64,000 nucleotides of DNA from Kingdonia uniflora (GCA_014058105.1 JACGCM010002776.1:1364001-1428000); one strand, 5' to 3'; shown: positions 11,313 to 22,583, numbered from the stretch's first letter. Notes: generated by a model not told the origin, from the letters alone. A program made the numbers and translations.

Positions 11313-13876
11313 ATAACATAGTCTTTACTGAATAGCATATTCAAATGCTCGTGACATGCACTAGGTATCACATCTATGAGATCCCATTTTGTTATGAGAT
11401 TACTTCAGATTTATTACATCTGAATTAGTTAAATTCTACATATGATAGTTGATCTACTATATACAACATGCCCAAGGATCTCTCTGCTCATGATAGAGTA
11501 GTTTTTGCTCATAGAGCATTTACCTTATCATAGAAAATTCACCAATAATTGGAGTGACGACACATATCTTAGAGACAATAGTACCACGCACTCGTTCCTT
11601 TTGAAATATGCAAATATTTCTTTTCTTTGACCTTGAGCATCTAGCTAGGATATCACCACTATCACTGGCCCGACCAATGTGATAGAAAGAACTGGATGTG
11701 CCACATGTTATTACTCCCTAATGGTGCGATACTAGGTATCCAATTCACTTTATATGCTAGTAAGCCCAATCAGAATTGGCTAAGCTTTTGGGACTTACAT
11801 GATAATGGTTATCAAGTACCTACATGATAATGGTTATCATGTAGAAGGCAATATGAGAAAATGACGTCCAGATTCTGTACATTATATCCATGTTTAAAGG
11901 TTAGATAACGATATTAGAATGGTCTTCAATACACTCCTCCAGTCTAGGATAATAAGGATGATTATCAGGAATACTTTTCAACTTTCCTTTAAAGGGGAGA
12001 AGATCTAGAGAATGTTTGTGAAATGATTGTTTTCAAGGAAAATCCATTGTTTGTCCTACTATGACCAAGGTGGAGTGACATCTCCAGCCTTTTCTCTAAT
12101 GCATCCATAGAGACACATGTGAACCTACCAATCTACATATTTATGGTCATACTAGACGCATCTTGGAAATGGTCTTACGTTTGCCTATTGTCAACAACTA
12201 GGAACGCAATGTTAGCACGACTTCTTACTTAGATCATTAGATTATAGGCTCAGTTCTTGGATGGACCAATCAAGTCAACTCGACTTGACGGAGCTAGTGA
12301 GTTTACCTCACGCACTTCTGATTACTATTGTGCCACTAATGGGATAAATGATTGAGCATCGAGTGTACCCCATTTCCATATCCAGTTTGGATTAACATAG
12401 AACCTAATCCAACGATTAGATATAATCGTTAGGCCGTTATTATTATAGTCACAGCTAAGTGTGTGGGCCATGCATTTTTGCTCATGCATTCTTCTTGCTT
12501 ACGCATTTTACTCCCCACGACATTGATTAGAATTCGTTCGATAGCGAATTATCAACTTTCCCAAAGTAACTAGTAACTAGGTTAAAACTTAGTGTCGCCC
12601 TTCTATGTACATTTGAATATATCGTGCAAGTGTCAATGATACCTTTACAACGCACAAAGTTGGGTCCCCAACGTTGTCCTGATATTTATGTGGGTTACAA
12701 TTCATCATCTACCATTTGATATTTGAAACCCACGGGTGACGTATTTACTACATGTTTATTACATGGCTGATTATCACTTTGATGAGATGATTTTCCCAGC
12801 ATTAGGGGGAGATATGATAGATAATGTCGCGGAAGTTACTAAGTTAACTTGGAAAACACCGTCGTTATCTCATCTGGATCCCATTACATGAAAGAGTGAC
12901 AATAAGGTCCAATGGATTCTTGACTTGTAATAGGACGCAGATAAATTGTTTAGAAGCATTCAGTGATACTGCTAGAGTGACAAAGGGGCATGTACCTATA
13001 AGTAATATACTTGCACAATTGGATATTCTGAGGAACTAGCATGCCTACCACAAATAAATCTAAGACTCATGCTACGCGCAAAGCACCATTGGAAGAAAGT
13101 ATTTTGAGTTGTCGAGCAACAAGATATGGGACATGATATGGCTTATGATATAGCTTATTCATCGGGGATGGAATCACCCATCGACAAGGCAATAGTAGCT
13201 ACGCGACCGATTGATGCATTATGAGACAAGCCCAGCGTGGTACATGTACATGTTAATAAAGAGATCTCGATCAATTATATCTATAATAGTACAACGTAGA
13301 ATCGTTTAATAGTGATCATCGACAACGCATTCACCCTTGTTATTGCGCTCACCATCTAGGATGAGGATTCTGAAGCACTTATTGTAAATGACTGCATGTT
13401 GTTGTACATTGGCCAAAATGGGCATCTGGAATCCAAGCAGATCCCAGCTCACTAGCAAATGCAAAGTGATGTCATAGAGCCTGTCGGATACAAATAAAAA
13501 TTAATACAGAAATGTAATGAACTCGAAGAGATTATTAGGTCAATGCAAGACTAGTTGCCCAGGTGTTCTCTAGCTTGTCCAGGACAACAGATAGATAGAT
13601 CAAGTACTGGAAAGTAAATGACTGCATGTTGTTGTACATTGGCCAAAGTGGGCATCTGGAATCCAAGTAGAGCCTAGCTCGCTAGCAAATGCGAAGTGAT
13701 GTCATAGAGCATGTCGGATACAAATAGAAATTAATACAAAAATGTAATGAACTCAAAGAGATTATTAGGTCAATGCAAGACTAGTTACCCAAGTGTTCTT
13801 TAGCTTGTCCAGGACAACTGACAAACAGATCAAGTACTGGAAAGTTATAGCGTCTATGAACAAAGAATATGTTTTA
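11313..13876 (+). pseudogene. Copia pol, integrase and start of reverse transcriptase
   Basis: The integrase core is visible from about 12100: FMVILDASWKWSYVCLLST with the first catalytic Asp region, then IKSTRLDGASEF near 12270. A later segment YHFDEMIFPALGGD (about 12770-12810) is the usual copia box after the integrase. VTKGHVPISNILAQLDI near 12975-13025 is a typical copia linker. RT begins with EPVGYK (about 13478) and ARLVAQVFSS (about 13545) and reaches ESYSV near 13850, where copia RTs have the E-T-Y-S-P-V block. The frame shifts several times and has many stops. Similarity stops near 13876, where plastid-derived sequence begins. Confidence 0.8.
13384..13843 (+). repeat. 230-bp tandem duplication within copia RT
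   Basis: The unit 13384-13613 is followed directly by a second copy, 13614-13843, with the same start (GTAAATGACTGC) and end (AAGTACTGGAAA). The copies differ at roughly 15-20 positions, several of them C/T or G/A changes. The duplication therefore predates much of the decay of the element. Confidence 0.9.
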
Positions 13877-13886
13877 TTGTAACACA

Positions 13887-15351
13887 ACCTCGTAAACTAT
13901 TATTATATTTATTCTTTTTCCAACTTCTTTTTCCAAGCACATGATAACCCCAAGGGGTTATGGGTTTTTTTCTACCAATTGAGGCCCTCCCTTCACCACC
14001 CCCATGGGGATGGTATACGGGGTTCATAACTACTTCTCTTACTACAAGACGCTTATCTAGCCAACACTTAGATCCGGCTCTACCCAAAATTTTCTAGTTT
14101 GCCCCAACATTACCCACTTGTCTGACTATTGCTGAGTAGTTTTTGGATATCAAATGGATCTCTTTATATGGTAATTTTAATATGGCTGATTTACCCTCTT
14201 TTGCAATCAGTTTTACTACAGCACCCGATGCTCTAGCGAATTGTCCACCCTTTCCAAGTGAGATTTCTATGTTATGTTTGGCCGAGCCTAAAGGCATATT
14301 GGTTGAAGTAAATTCATCTTTTTGATCAATCAAAACCCCTTCTGAAACTGTACAAGCTTCATCCAAAGCATACGGCTTTTTGAATGTATATGATGATATC
14401 TAGATAGACGGATCTTTTATAAATCGTATGATAAAGTACCACATGAGTGGATATATAGGAATCTAAATTTGCCAAATCACTCATGTTATGATCTTCGACA
14501 TCCTAGGTATCCCCGTTCCGTTATTTGTCTTATGTTCTTCATGCAATATTCAGACCGAATGACTCTATGAAATTACGTTAATACTTCCACATATTATAGG
14601 TAACGTAGGAGATATCTCTATTTTTCCCCGGGGGTAGAATTACCACTGCTTAACTTTTAATTTGCCTCTGACCATCAAATGAAATGCGAAAAACCCTTTC
14701 TCCTCTCTTTGAAATAAGGGGCGCTTCAGGTTCTCTCGGTGCTTCAAACAATTTTATCTTCTCCATATTACCATTTCTCTAGAGTCAATAATTTTATATA
14801 AGGAACTGCTAAACTTAATCACTTGCTGTCATTACTCTTCAGTTTTCTGAAGAGGTCTATCCCATAGAGGTACTCAAATTGGATCAGTGATCGATTTTTA
14901 GGTTTCATCGTAAACCTAATTGGTTACTTCTAATTACATAAATCAATGGTTTAAACCGCACTTAAAGGTAGGGTGTTTCCCATTGAGATAGGAACTTCTA
15001 TACCATAAACAATGGTAACTTCAATTATAGCCCCTCTGGGATGTAAAATATATCTCTTCTCACCATCCCCATAGTATATGAGACAAATGTTTGCATTTCG
15101 ATTAGGGTTATATTCTATGGTGACGATTTTATCAGATATATCTTTTTCATTCTGTTAAAAATCAATTTTATGGTATAAATGCTTATGACCTCCCCCTCCA
15201 TACATTTCGGCAATGATTCCTCTGGTATTATGACCTTTACCATAATAATACTGTCCATAGATCAAATTATTTCATGGATTGGATTCACTTTACTGTCGAT
15301 GGCTCCATTGGGTGTGCTCGGGGTAGAAGTTTTGTATAAATGTATGGCCAT
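13887..15351 (-). pseudogene. rpl2: Plastid-derived rpl2 pseudogene (ribosomal protein L2, partial)
   Basis: Exon 1 runs from the ATG at 15351 ([13 protein letters not shown]) to about 14962. It is followed by GTGCG at 14961-14957, the 5' signature of the group II intron of this gene. Exon 2 starts near 14300 and carries [19 protein letters not shown] and further down [13 protein letters not shown], with [11 protein letters not shown]. Homology ends near 13887, before the last dozen or so codons of the plastid protein. The intron is about 660 bp, the normal size. Exon 1 has a frameshift after about 29 codons (near HEII) and a TAA; exon 2 has a stop between the QVGNVGAN and GRAGSKCW blocks. 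In the plastid, L2 is a core protein of the large ribosomal subunit; this nuclear copy is dead. Confidence 0.93.
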
Positions 15352-15369
15352 GTTGTTAAGTATTTTGAT

Positions 15370-15645
15370 TTAAGTTCTTTTCCTTCAAAGAGGTAGAATA
15401 ATATAACCCGGTTGAAGCGTAATGATCATACGTCTGTAATGCATTGCATGCCCCATAATAGGTCTCATTCTTCTACCCTTTCCCGGGAGTCAATGACTAT
15501 TCATAGCTATTACCTTGACACCAAGTTCAACCCAATGCTTTATTTCTGTCATAGTTGATCCTGATTCGACATTAGAAGTATATTGATTGTTCCTCAATAA
15601 CTGAATACTTTTGTTTGTAAATATTGCATGTTTGATTCCGTCCAT
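15370..15645 (-). pseudogene. rpl23: Plastid-derived rpl23 pseudogene (ribosomal protein L23)
   Basis: Full-length colinear copy, 91 codons plus stop. It begins [14 protein letters not shown] and ends with RKRT and TAA. Two internal stops, both TGA, replace Arg codons (after AMNSH and after YIILPL), which fits CGA-to-TGA decay. It lies between rpl2 and trnI on the same strand, as in plastid genomes. In plastids L23 lies at the exit of the ribosomal tunnel; this copy is not functional. Confidence 0.93.
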
Positions 15646-15769
15646 AAATATATTTTCTTCCCTATACGTATTATTTTTACTCTATTCATATATCATATAT
15701 TAAAATATAATATTTTGTACCAATTCGATATGTATGGATAATTAGATTTCATTGACGTTCCCATTAGCG

Positions 15770-15843
15770 TGCATCCAGTAGGAATTGAACCTACGAATTT
15801 GCCAATTATAAGTTAGGTGCTTTAACCACTCATCCATGGATGC
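15770..15843 (-). tRNA. trnI: Plastid-derived trnI pseudo-tRNA, anticodon CAU changed to UAU
   Basis: The minus strand reads GCATCCATGG at the 5' end and ACTGGATGCA at the 3' end, with the T arm GTAGGTTCAATTCCTAC intact. The acceptor pairs perfectly. Compared with the plastid trnI(CAU) I know, the substitutions are mostly C-to-T and G-to-A. One falls on the first anticodon base: positions 15810-15808 read TAT instead of CAT. In plastids that C is converted to lysidine to read AUA. Nuclear copies of this gene are normally silent. Confidence 0.9.
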
Positions 15844-15966
15844 GTAACGGGGAGCATCATATTCATATATAGAATATCATATATATAAATAAAATATTTA
15901 GGAGTAATCAATGATTAAGAGGAATCATAAATGAAAATTAAAATGAATATTAGGAGGTTTCAGAAA

Positions 15967-16346
15967 ATGAAATGACATTAATTCAAATCCTGGATCTTCG
16001 AATTGAGAGAGATCAAGAATTCTCACTATTTCTTAGATTCATGGACCAAATTCAATTCAGTGGGATCGGTCACTCAAATTCTTTTCCAGCAAAAATGTTT
16101 TATGAAACTCTTTGACCCCCGAATTTGGAGTACCCTACTTTCACGCGATTCGCAAGATTCAACAAGCAATCAAAATTTCACGATCAAAGGTGTAGTAGTG
16201 GTCCTTATATGTCGTATTAACAATCGAAATATGGTCGAAAGAAAAAGATATATTTGATGGGACTTTTTCCTATACCTATGAATTACATTGAATCCATTAA
16301 TGACATTGGAAGAATCGTTTAAGTCTTCCAATATCAATAGGTTGAT
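15967..16346 (+). pseudogene. ycf2: Plastid-derived ycf2 pseudogene, 5' part
   Basis: It starts at the ATG at 15967 and carries a characteristic run [10 protein letters not shown], then [14 protein letters not shown], then [10 protein letters not shown] and SNINRL before a CACTA element interrupts at 16347. An internal stop lies three codons in (ATGAAATGA). The homologous reading frame resumes exactly at 21033 after one copy of the GAT target duplication is removed. Ycf2 is a very large plastid protein implicated in protein import; this fragment covers only the first ~120 codons. Confidence 0.93.
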
Positions 16347-16817
16347 CACTAGACCAAAACAAGTAAAAAATGACGGGGCGGGACAGTCGTTATTTTGCTT
16401 AAGTCACTTCCATTGTATTCAAAAAAAGTGTCGTTCTTTTTGTAGTAGTTTTATGTTTTCGACTTGAAATGCGTCGTAATATTACGACTGTAAACCATGT
16501 CGTAATATCTGTCATTTTTAGTTAAAATTGTAACACATTTGTGAGTCGTTTTATGCATCACAAAAAATAGACACGGGTATGAGTCATAATTTTTGTCGTA
16601 TTTGTTCCATTTTTTGATTCATTTATCTGTTGTTTTATGCGTCACAATTTTACAATGCCAAAATTGCCCAATTTGTCGTAATTCTAACGTTGACGTATTA
16701 GACACAATTATTGACGATAATTTTAGTCGCTTCTCTCAATTATAAATTTTAAAATTTTATTAAATAATATTTGTTTACTTAAAGAGTTTTTTCTATACTT
16801 TTACAATTATAATATTA

Positions 16818-16879
16818 TATGGATTTGAACCATCATTGTCTCAAATTCATGAGAGCTCTTGCCATTTAGAGCTTATAGT
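16818..16879 (-). other. tRNA-like segment with box A/B resemblance
   Basis: On the minus strand it reads TATAAGCTCTAAATGGCAAG (A-box region) and later GATGGTTCAAATCCAT (B-box and T-arm). The D stem GCTC/GAGC and T stem ATGG/CCAT can form, but the acceptor stem is not preserved. A close relative in the opposite orientation lies at 29470-29543. It could be a SINE head or a decayed tRNA-like gene. Confidence 0.45.
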
Positions 16880-16949
16880 TGTATCAATATAGATGCATAA
16901 AAGGACAATATGTATAATAGTAGCAATTATGGGGTTATATTATTAAGGG

Positions 16950-18100
16950 AAAAAAGTTGTACTATATTAATTTGTGTCAATGTTAAAAGATGACTTGCAA
17001 TTTAAATAAATAGAATCCAGAAGTTGTTTCTAGTTGTAGAAGTTGGTCATTTTTCTTTGTAATAAGATTCATAACATAAACTAAACAAATATAACTTACA
17101 GTTTTTTCACCAAAACTAAGTCATTAATTACAAGAAGATAAAATAAACTATTGTTATAAGATACTAGACTAAATTGTATACGTTCAAATCCATTAGACTC
17201 CATCAAACTGGTCACATAGGTGTTTTGAACTATCTTTGTGTCTATGGTCATTCAGGATTAATTCTGAAGTTCATAAGCAATCATTCGTTGTATTATAAAA
17301 TTCCCAAAGTGAAATATACTTTGGGAAATATGAAATATATGAATATCATGTATTTATCTAAAACCATAGTAACTTACAAGAGGAGGTGCTTTGTTTTGAA
17401 CCAAGTGAGGCTTTATAGTTCATACTCAAGTAATGGTGAACTGTCGAAGTAGTGAAAAAATTGATCAATTATTACAAAAACCAAATAATTTAATATAAAT
17501 TTCCACCAGTTGAACTAAAGTTAGCTCGACTACAAGATATGTATCCCATCTTGGATGTAACATGACTACTATTGTAGCAAAACGATGTTACTTGATCAAC
17601 ATCATTCACATAAATATCGAAAATAACATAAATAATGAAATAACAAAATACCTGAACAGTTACCATCAAGAAAAAGAACATGAACAAGAGGTCCCATCCC
17701 AACCCATAATAAAGCTCTCAAACTATGTTAATCAAAGTCATGCAAACTTGATGCTGTAAAATAGTCAAACATTTACAATCAGACATGTGCCAGCACAAAT
17801 ATTTTTCATGTCTAAATATTTGGATTCGCAACCAGATCTTCCACTTGCACATAAAGCTATCTTGGAAATTTCTCAAGGAACTCAAATTTAGTGTTAATGA
17901 ACTTGCCCAAAATTGCCCGTCCATTATATTCCCTCTACTTCACTTTAAATCTGCAAATGGTTACAAACACCAGGACCAACAACCTTATGGTTATCCAACA
18001 ACCACAACATGGGGTATGACGCAAGAAGTAATAAATGCCTAAAAATACTATCACCATCAAACATAACCAATTTGAACTAATTAAAGAAAAAGATATTTTG
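16950..18100. other. Internal CACTA sequence without recognised genes
   Basis: AT-rich internal part of the element. Open frames of 60-92 codons on both strands overlap one another and have no family features. I see no transposase signature. Confidence 0.35.
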
Positions 18101-18103
18101 ATC

Positions 18104-18300
18104 TCAAAAAGGTGCCTTCAATATAGCACAACAAGGTTTGCATAGATCTACCTTCCAGATACTACTTGCTAACACTAGGAAATAATCAGCCTGAAAGCTA
18201 ATAGCACAATTCTTGCCCCAAGGGGGTTTGAACTCCGGAAATCTCCCTTGGAGGAGGTATACAACACTACCAAGACAAGTGCTTAATGGCATTGAATTGC
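18104..18300 (-). repeat. SINE-like segment
   Basis: On the minus strand a promoter-like pair is visible: TTGGTAGTGTTGTATACC (weak A box) and GGAGTTCAAACCCCCTTGG (B box-like), followed by about 120 bp of AT-richer sequence. This is the layout of tRNA-derived plant SINEs. No poly-A tail or target duplication was identified. Confidence 0.35.
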
Positions 18301-19496
18301 ATTCATTCTTGAACTAGCAGTACATGCTTGTCAATTCTCTGGGCTTACTAATACTCCCATATTAAAAAGTAGTGTTAAAGTGCAACTTTATTTTTTGTGT
18401 GGTAAATTTGTTTTCCTAGTGCATTTGCCATATAATTTTTTGGCTACGCTTAAATTTAACTCAGACCCAACACTGTTACTTTATTACTATTAACATGAAA
18501 TAATACGTTCGGCATAAAAAGTTATAAATGCTTCTCCATTTACTCTAAAAGGTTCTCTAAACTTCTTCAACAATTCCAGACAACCTCAGACCATATTCTT
18601 TTTAACTCCTCTATCTCAATTACAATGAAGTACAAAGTTAACAAGCAAGTTAACACAAATTAAAGCAATCAGCCAAGTGGAGATGGTTAACATGTAAAAC
18701 CATGAGAGGAATATATATATATATACCTACCTATATACCTTATGCTCATAAAGGTCTTCATTGAAAACATCTTCAAGACTCCATAACAAGATAATATCAA
18801 TCAAACCGCCATCATCATCATGCGGTTTCACCTTTTTGCTTGAAGAATCCATTTTGATTACCCCTTACAGACAAAAATTCAAAATTAAGACCGTTATTAC
18901 CTTTATGTCTACAAATCGCTAAGAGGGTTTGAGAGGGATACCAAATTTTCAATCTCAATTTCTAATTGGTACAATGATGCCAAATGAAGTTCTCCATTAG
19001 AAGGATCCCATAATTTGCTTTGAAGCTCAAAAATTATCATTACTTTGAATCGATCTCAATCCCAAACAAACATCGATTGGTGCTAAAAAATTATCTGATA
19101 GAAATTGACTATTTTACTTTAAATTGGAGGAAATCCACAATATTTGGTAAGATAGATAAACCCATTAATGGATGTATGTAAAAAATGATGTACCAAAGCA
19201 TACTAAGAAACTAATTTTACTACTTTTGAGCTTATTGTGATTAATGCAAGATGGGCTGAATCATAATCATTCAGGAAACATAATCAACAGATTTGAATTC
19301 CTCGTAGTATATCTTAGAATAATCATAATGGGTTTATGGATCTCGGTCAGTTGTTGAATGAATCAAAAGTTTGGGACTTGTGTAATTCTTCTTTTAGGGT
19401 TTGAAATAGAGAGGGATTGAGATCATGGAGAGATGTACAGTAGAATTGAGTTATTTCAACAATTAGTAGGCTGGATTTTGAATCGACAATCGTATT
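18301..19496. other. Internal CACTA sequence, no gene seen
   Basis: AT-rich DNA with a short AT microsatellite near 18711-18724. No coding family or RNA gene was recognised. Confidence 0.35.
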
Positions 19497-20217
19497 TGTA
19501 ATAGCCTAATTTCGTATCTCGAACTACCAAAGATATTCAAAACTTCTAGATGAATAATAGAAGAGTAATAACACAAAGCTTAGTGTGGAAAACCTTTGAA
19601 TATGTTAAAAACTATGACCGCTCTTGAGGATTTAGAAAGAAAGTAGTTTATTGATAGTTGCTGGATAACAAGAGAAGCTCTGAGTATTTTTTATAGAGTT
19701 TAAGGGAGCATTCCTCTATCCTCTTCCCCTCATCTCATATTCTCTGGTCTTATTTATAGGTCTTATAATATGACCGTTTGACGACCATTATTATCTTTAA
19801 TGATAGACATTACACTATGTGTCTGATAATCTTTGATTTGATTGTGTAGCGGTCTGGTCTTTACTATTTTATAACGGCTTCATTGATGATGGTGCGTTTG
19901 CTTAACTTGAACTGTTGATGTAGAGGTCGAAAGTAATGACAAACTCTATAATTGTAATGTGTCTTCAATAGTGCCACGTGTATGTTGAGGAGGTGTAACG
20001 ATCGTATGTTGGTCGAAGATGAAGCATGAGTCCAAGAAGTGGAATAAGCCACTACAAGACGGCTTTCAACCAAGAGCACGAATGGTGTTGGTTGAGAGGG
20101 TCATACTATATCTGTTACCTGGCGTTGCCTTCTTGATTCTATTTATGCCATGTGTTGAATGGTCGTATGGTGGTCGAGGATGAAATATGAATCTGAAATA
20201 CGAAATAAACCACTATA
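19497..20217 (-). mobile_element. Solo LTR related to the gypsy LTRs in this window
   Basis: The plus strand starts TGTAATAGCCTAATTTCGTA, close to the start of the gypsy-2 LTR at 54061 after its first bases (TAATGGCCTAATTC). A second shared stretch is GTGGAAAACCTTTGAATATG (compare 54177-54200). Flanking pentamers are GTATT (19492-19496) and GTATC (20218-20222), one mismatch. An internal segment ending near 20056 (GTGGTCGAAGATGAA type) is repeated near 20160-20217. No internal retrotransposon sequence adjoins it, so it fits a solo LTR left by recombination. Confidence 0.6.
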
Positions 20218-20381
20218 GTATCAAAGGGAGAAAATGAGAAATGACAGTGTCTAAAGTTGAAATTGAATTGTTTTTCTCGACTACAAGAGGAGTCAATTTT
20301 TTTTAGTCGAAAATAAGAAGGGAAAGGTAAAAAACAATGGTGGTTCAAAAATAATAAATGTTAATAGAAGTTATATTGTTA

Positions 20382-20985
20382 AAGCATCTCCAACAGTTGA
20401 CTATAGGATCTGACAGCTGGCCCACACGTCATATGCAACAATCTCAAACCCATACTCATTTCCATCTAGCAGTTAGGCTGATGTGGTATTCTTTAATTAA
20501 TTTTTTTGTAATCAAAACACCACGTGGTGTTCTGATTACCACGTAGTAAACAAAATACCGCCGCGTCATCTGTTGAACAAAACTAACTCAAACTCGTTCC
20601 CTACCCACACTGTTTCATCCCCTTTCTCTCTCATTTTTGCTCAAAACTCTTAAAAAATTACCACCATCAAACCCAATAAAATGTAAATGCTAGAGGAAGA
20701 CCCACAACCAAGTTATAACCCTAATTGTTGAGTGACAAGAGATTCAGAGAAAGCCATAATTTGGTCGAGGTCCAAAAAAAAAGGTTGTATTTGAAGAACC
20801 ATAAGAAATTCAAGGCCAATCACATCCAACCGAAGATGATATTCTACACATGTGGTTCATTACCGCTCTTCCAGACGGCGTAACTCACATATTTCATACC
20901 AGCAAGGATTTTACGACGGTGTTCAAAGTCATTGCCGCCATTCATACCTTGATAGATCATGTGTGTATCATTTTTAGAGTCGTAA
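20382..20985. mobile_element. Fragment of a PIF/Harbinger-like element
   Basis: Preceded by TTA, it starts AAGCATCTCCAACAG, one base off the GAGCATCTCC termini at 47830 and 51014. The next ~520 bp align with 47830-48345, the start of the PMD-carrying unit. A plus-strand frame (20850-20985) reads FITALPDGVTHIF, as in FITALLGNLNHIY at the other copy. The last 60 bp (about 20918-20980) also match 53410-53470 in the second Harbinger unit. No right terminus was found. Confidence 0.6.
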
Positions 20986-21029
20986 ATCTACCTCCAAAAG
21001 TGTCATTATTTACAATTTTTGGCATAGTA

Positions 21030-22583
21030 GATTGTTTCGCTCCTATATCTTCTAAAAAGGAAAAGGATCTCTGAGAGTTGTTTCATGGATCCAAAAGAGA
21101 GTACTTGGGTTCTCCCAATAACTAAACAGTGTATCATGCCTGAATCTAACTTGGGTTCACGGTGGTGGAGGAACTGGATCAGAAAAAAGAAGGATTATAG
21201 CCAAAATGAAAGGATCTTCTTATCAATCTAGAGATCATTTCGATTCCATCAGTAATGAGGATTTGAAATATCACACATTGATAAATCAAATAAAGATTCA
21301 ATAACTAAAAGAAAGATCTATTTTTTGGATCCTTCCTTTCTTCAAATGGAACGAACTGAGATAGAATCAAAGCGATTCCTGAAATGCCTTTCTAGATATT
21401 CTTTAATGTCTCGGCCATTCACGAAACTTAAAAAGGAGATAAATAATCATCTGCTTCTGGAAGATACCAAAGAATTGCTTGGGAATCCTACAAGATCAAT
21501 TCGTTATTTTTTCTCTGACAGATAGTCAAAACTTTATTCGGGTTCAAATCCAATTGAGAGGTCCACTAAAGATTGTCAAAGAAACAACAAGATGTTTCTT
21601 TTGTCCCTTTCAGGCGATTGAAAAATAAAGAAATGGTTGATATATTCAAGATAATTACGTATTTACAAAATACCGTCTCAATTCATCATATCTAATCAGA
21701 TCCAGGATGTGATATGATTTTGAGGGATGAACCTTATATGGACAGTTCCAATAAGATTTCATTCTTGAACTTAAATCTTTTTTTTGATTTATTTTATCTA
21801 TTCCATGACCTGAATAGGGGGATACAAATTACACCATGTTTTTGTATCAGAAGAATTTTTTAAGAAATGGTAGATCTATTCACTCTATTAATAACCGAGC
21901 CGGATCTGGTGTATCCTAAGGGATTTTCCTTTTCTATTCATTCTTATCCTTCCTACGGATTGGATCAATTTTTTTTTAATGAGGTATTCAACCTTCATTG
22001 TACCTCCAAAGTTTTATGAAGAGAATGAATCTTTTTATCGAAGGATCAGGAAAAAAAAGGGTCCCAATCTCCCGTAGGAATGATTTGGAAGATCCAAAAC
22101 CCAAAATAGTAGTATTTGCTAGCAACAACATAATGAAGACAGTCAATCAATATAGATTGATCCAAAATCTAATTCAAATCTAATATAGCACCTATGGGTA
22201 CATAAGAAATGCGTATAATTAATTGTTTTTAATGAATAGATTCGATCACAACTACGAATATGGAATTCAAAAGGATCAAATAGGAAATGATACTCTAAAT
22301 CATAGAACTATACTGAGATATACGATCAACCAACATTTATCAAATTTGAAAAAGAGTCAGAAGAAATGGCTCAATCCTCTTATTTCTCGAACTTAGAGAT
22401 CCATGAATTGGGATCCTGATGCATATAGATACAAATAGTCCAATGGGAGCAAGAATTTCAAAGAACATTTGAAACATTTTGCTTCTAAGCGGAGGAGCCA
22501 TTTTTAAGTAGTGTTCGATCAATTATGTATTAATCAATATTCGATTAATTGGTCCGAGGTTATTGACAAACAAGATTTGTTTA
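21030..22583 (+). pseudogene. ycf2: Plastid-derived ycf2 pseudogene, second part
   Basis: Continues the ycf2 homology after the CACTA insertion: [14 protein letters not shown] coding near 21095, GSRWWRNWI near 21165, then [14 protein letters not shown] (21235) and [14 protein letters not shown] (21325). [19 protein letters not shown] lies at about 22080-22135. The plastid gene has about 200 more codons between the RNWI and DSISNED blocks, so there is an internal deletion near 21190-21215 (inferred from my memory of the family). Multiple stops and frameshifts are present. Homology ends at about 22583, where copia sequence resumes. Confidence 0.92.

Larger units (their letters stand above)
16347..21029. 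mobile_element. CACTA element inserted in ycf2 (4683 bp, TSD GAT)
   Basis: The left end is CACTAGACCAAAACAAGTAA. The inverted right end is TACTATGCCAAAAATTGTAA; both continue to AATGAC. The target duplication GAT is perfect (16344-16346 and 21030-21032). Removing the element restores plastid ycf2 (…AATAGGTTGAT plus TGTTTCGCTCC…). Subterminal GTCGTA motifs recur in the first 400 bp, as in CACTA elements whose transposase binds such motifs. No CACTA transposase was found. Inside lie a tRNA-like segment, a SINE-like segment, a solo LTR and a PIF-type fragment, so the element has itself been a target. Confidence 0.85.
13877..22583. other. Nuclear insertion of plastid DNA (NUPT): rpl2-rpl23-trnI-ycf2
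   Basis: The order and strands match the plastid inverted repeat of flowering plants: rpl2, rpl23 and trnI-CAU on one strand and ycf2 on the other. Excluding the CACTA element at 16347-21029 the plastid-derived length is about 4 kb. All genes carry stops or frameshifts. The left edge falls inside rpl2 exon 2 and the right edge inside ycf2, so the insert is a random plastid fragment. It sits in copia RT with roughly 20 codons of copia missing, as expected for end-joining repair. Confidence 0.92.

Noticed and set aside
13384..13843. CRISPR or satellite array
   Set aside because: Only two long adjacent copies without spacers: a simple tandem duplication.
14143..14325. Plus-strand frame opposite rpl2
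   Set aside because: Shadow of the minus-strand rpl2 exon 2.
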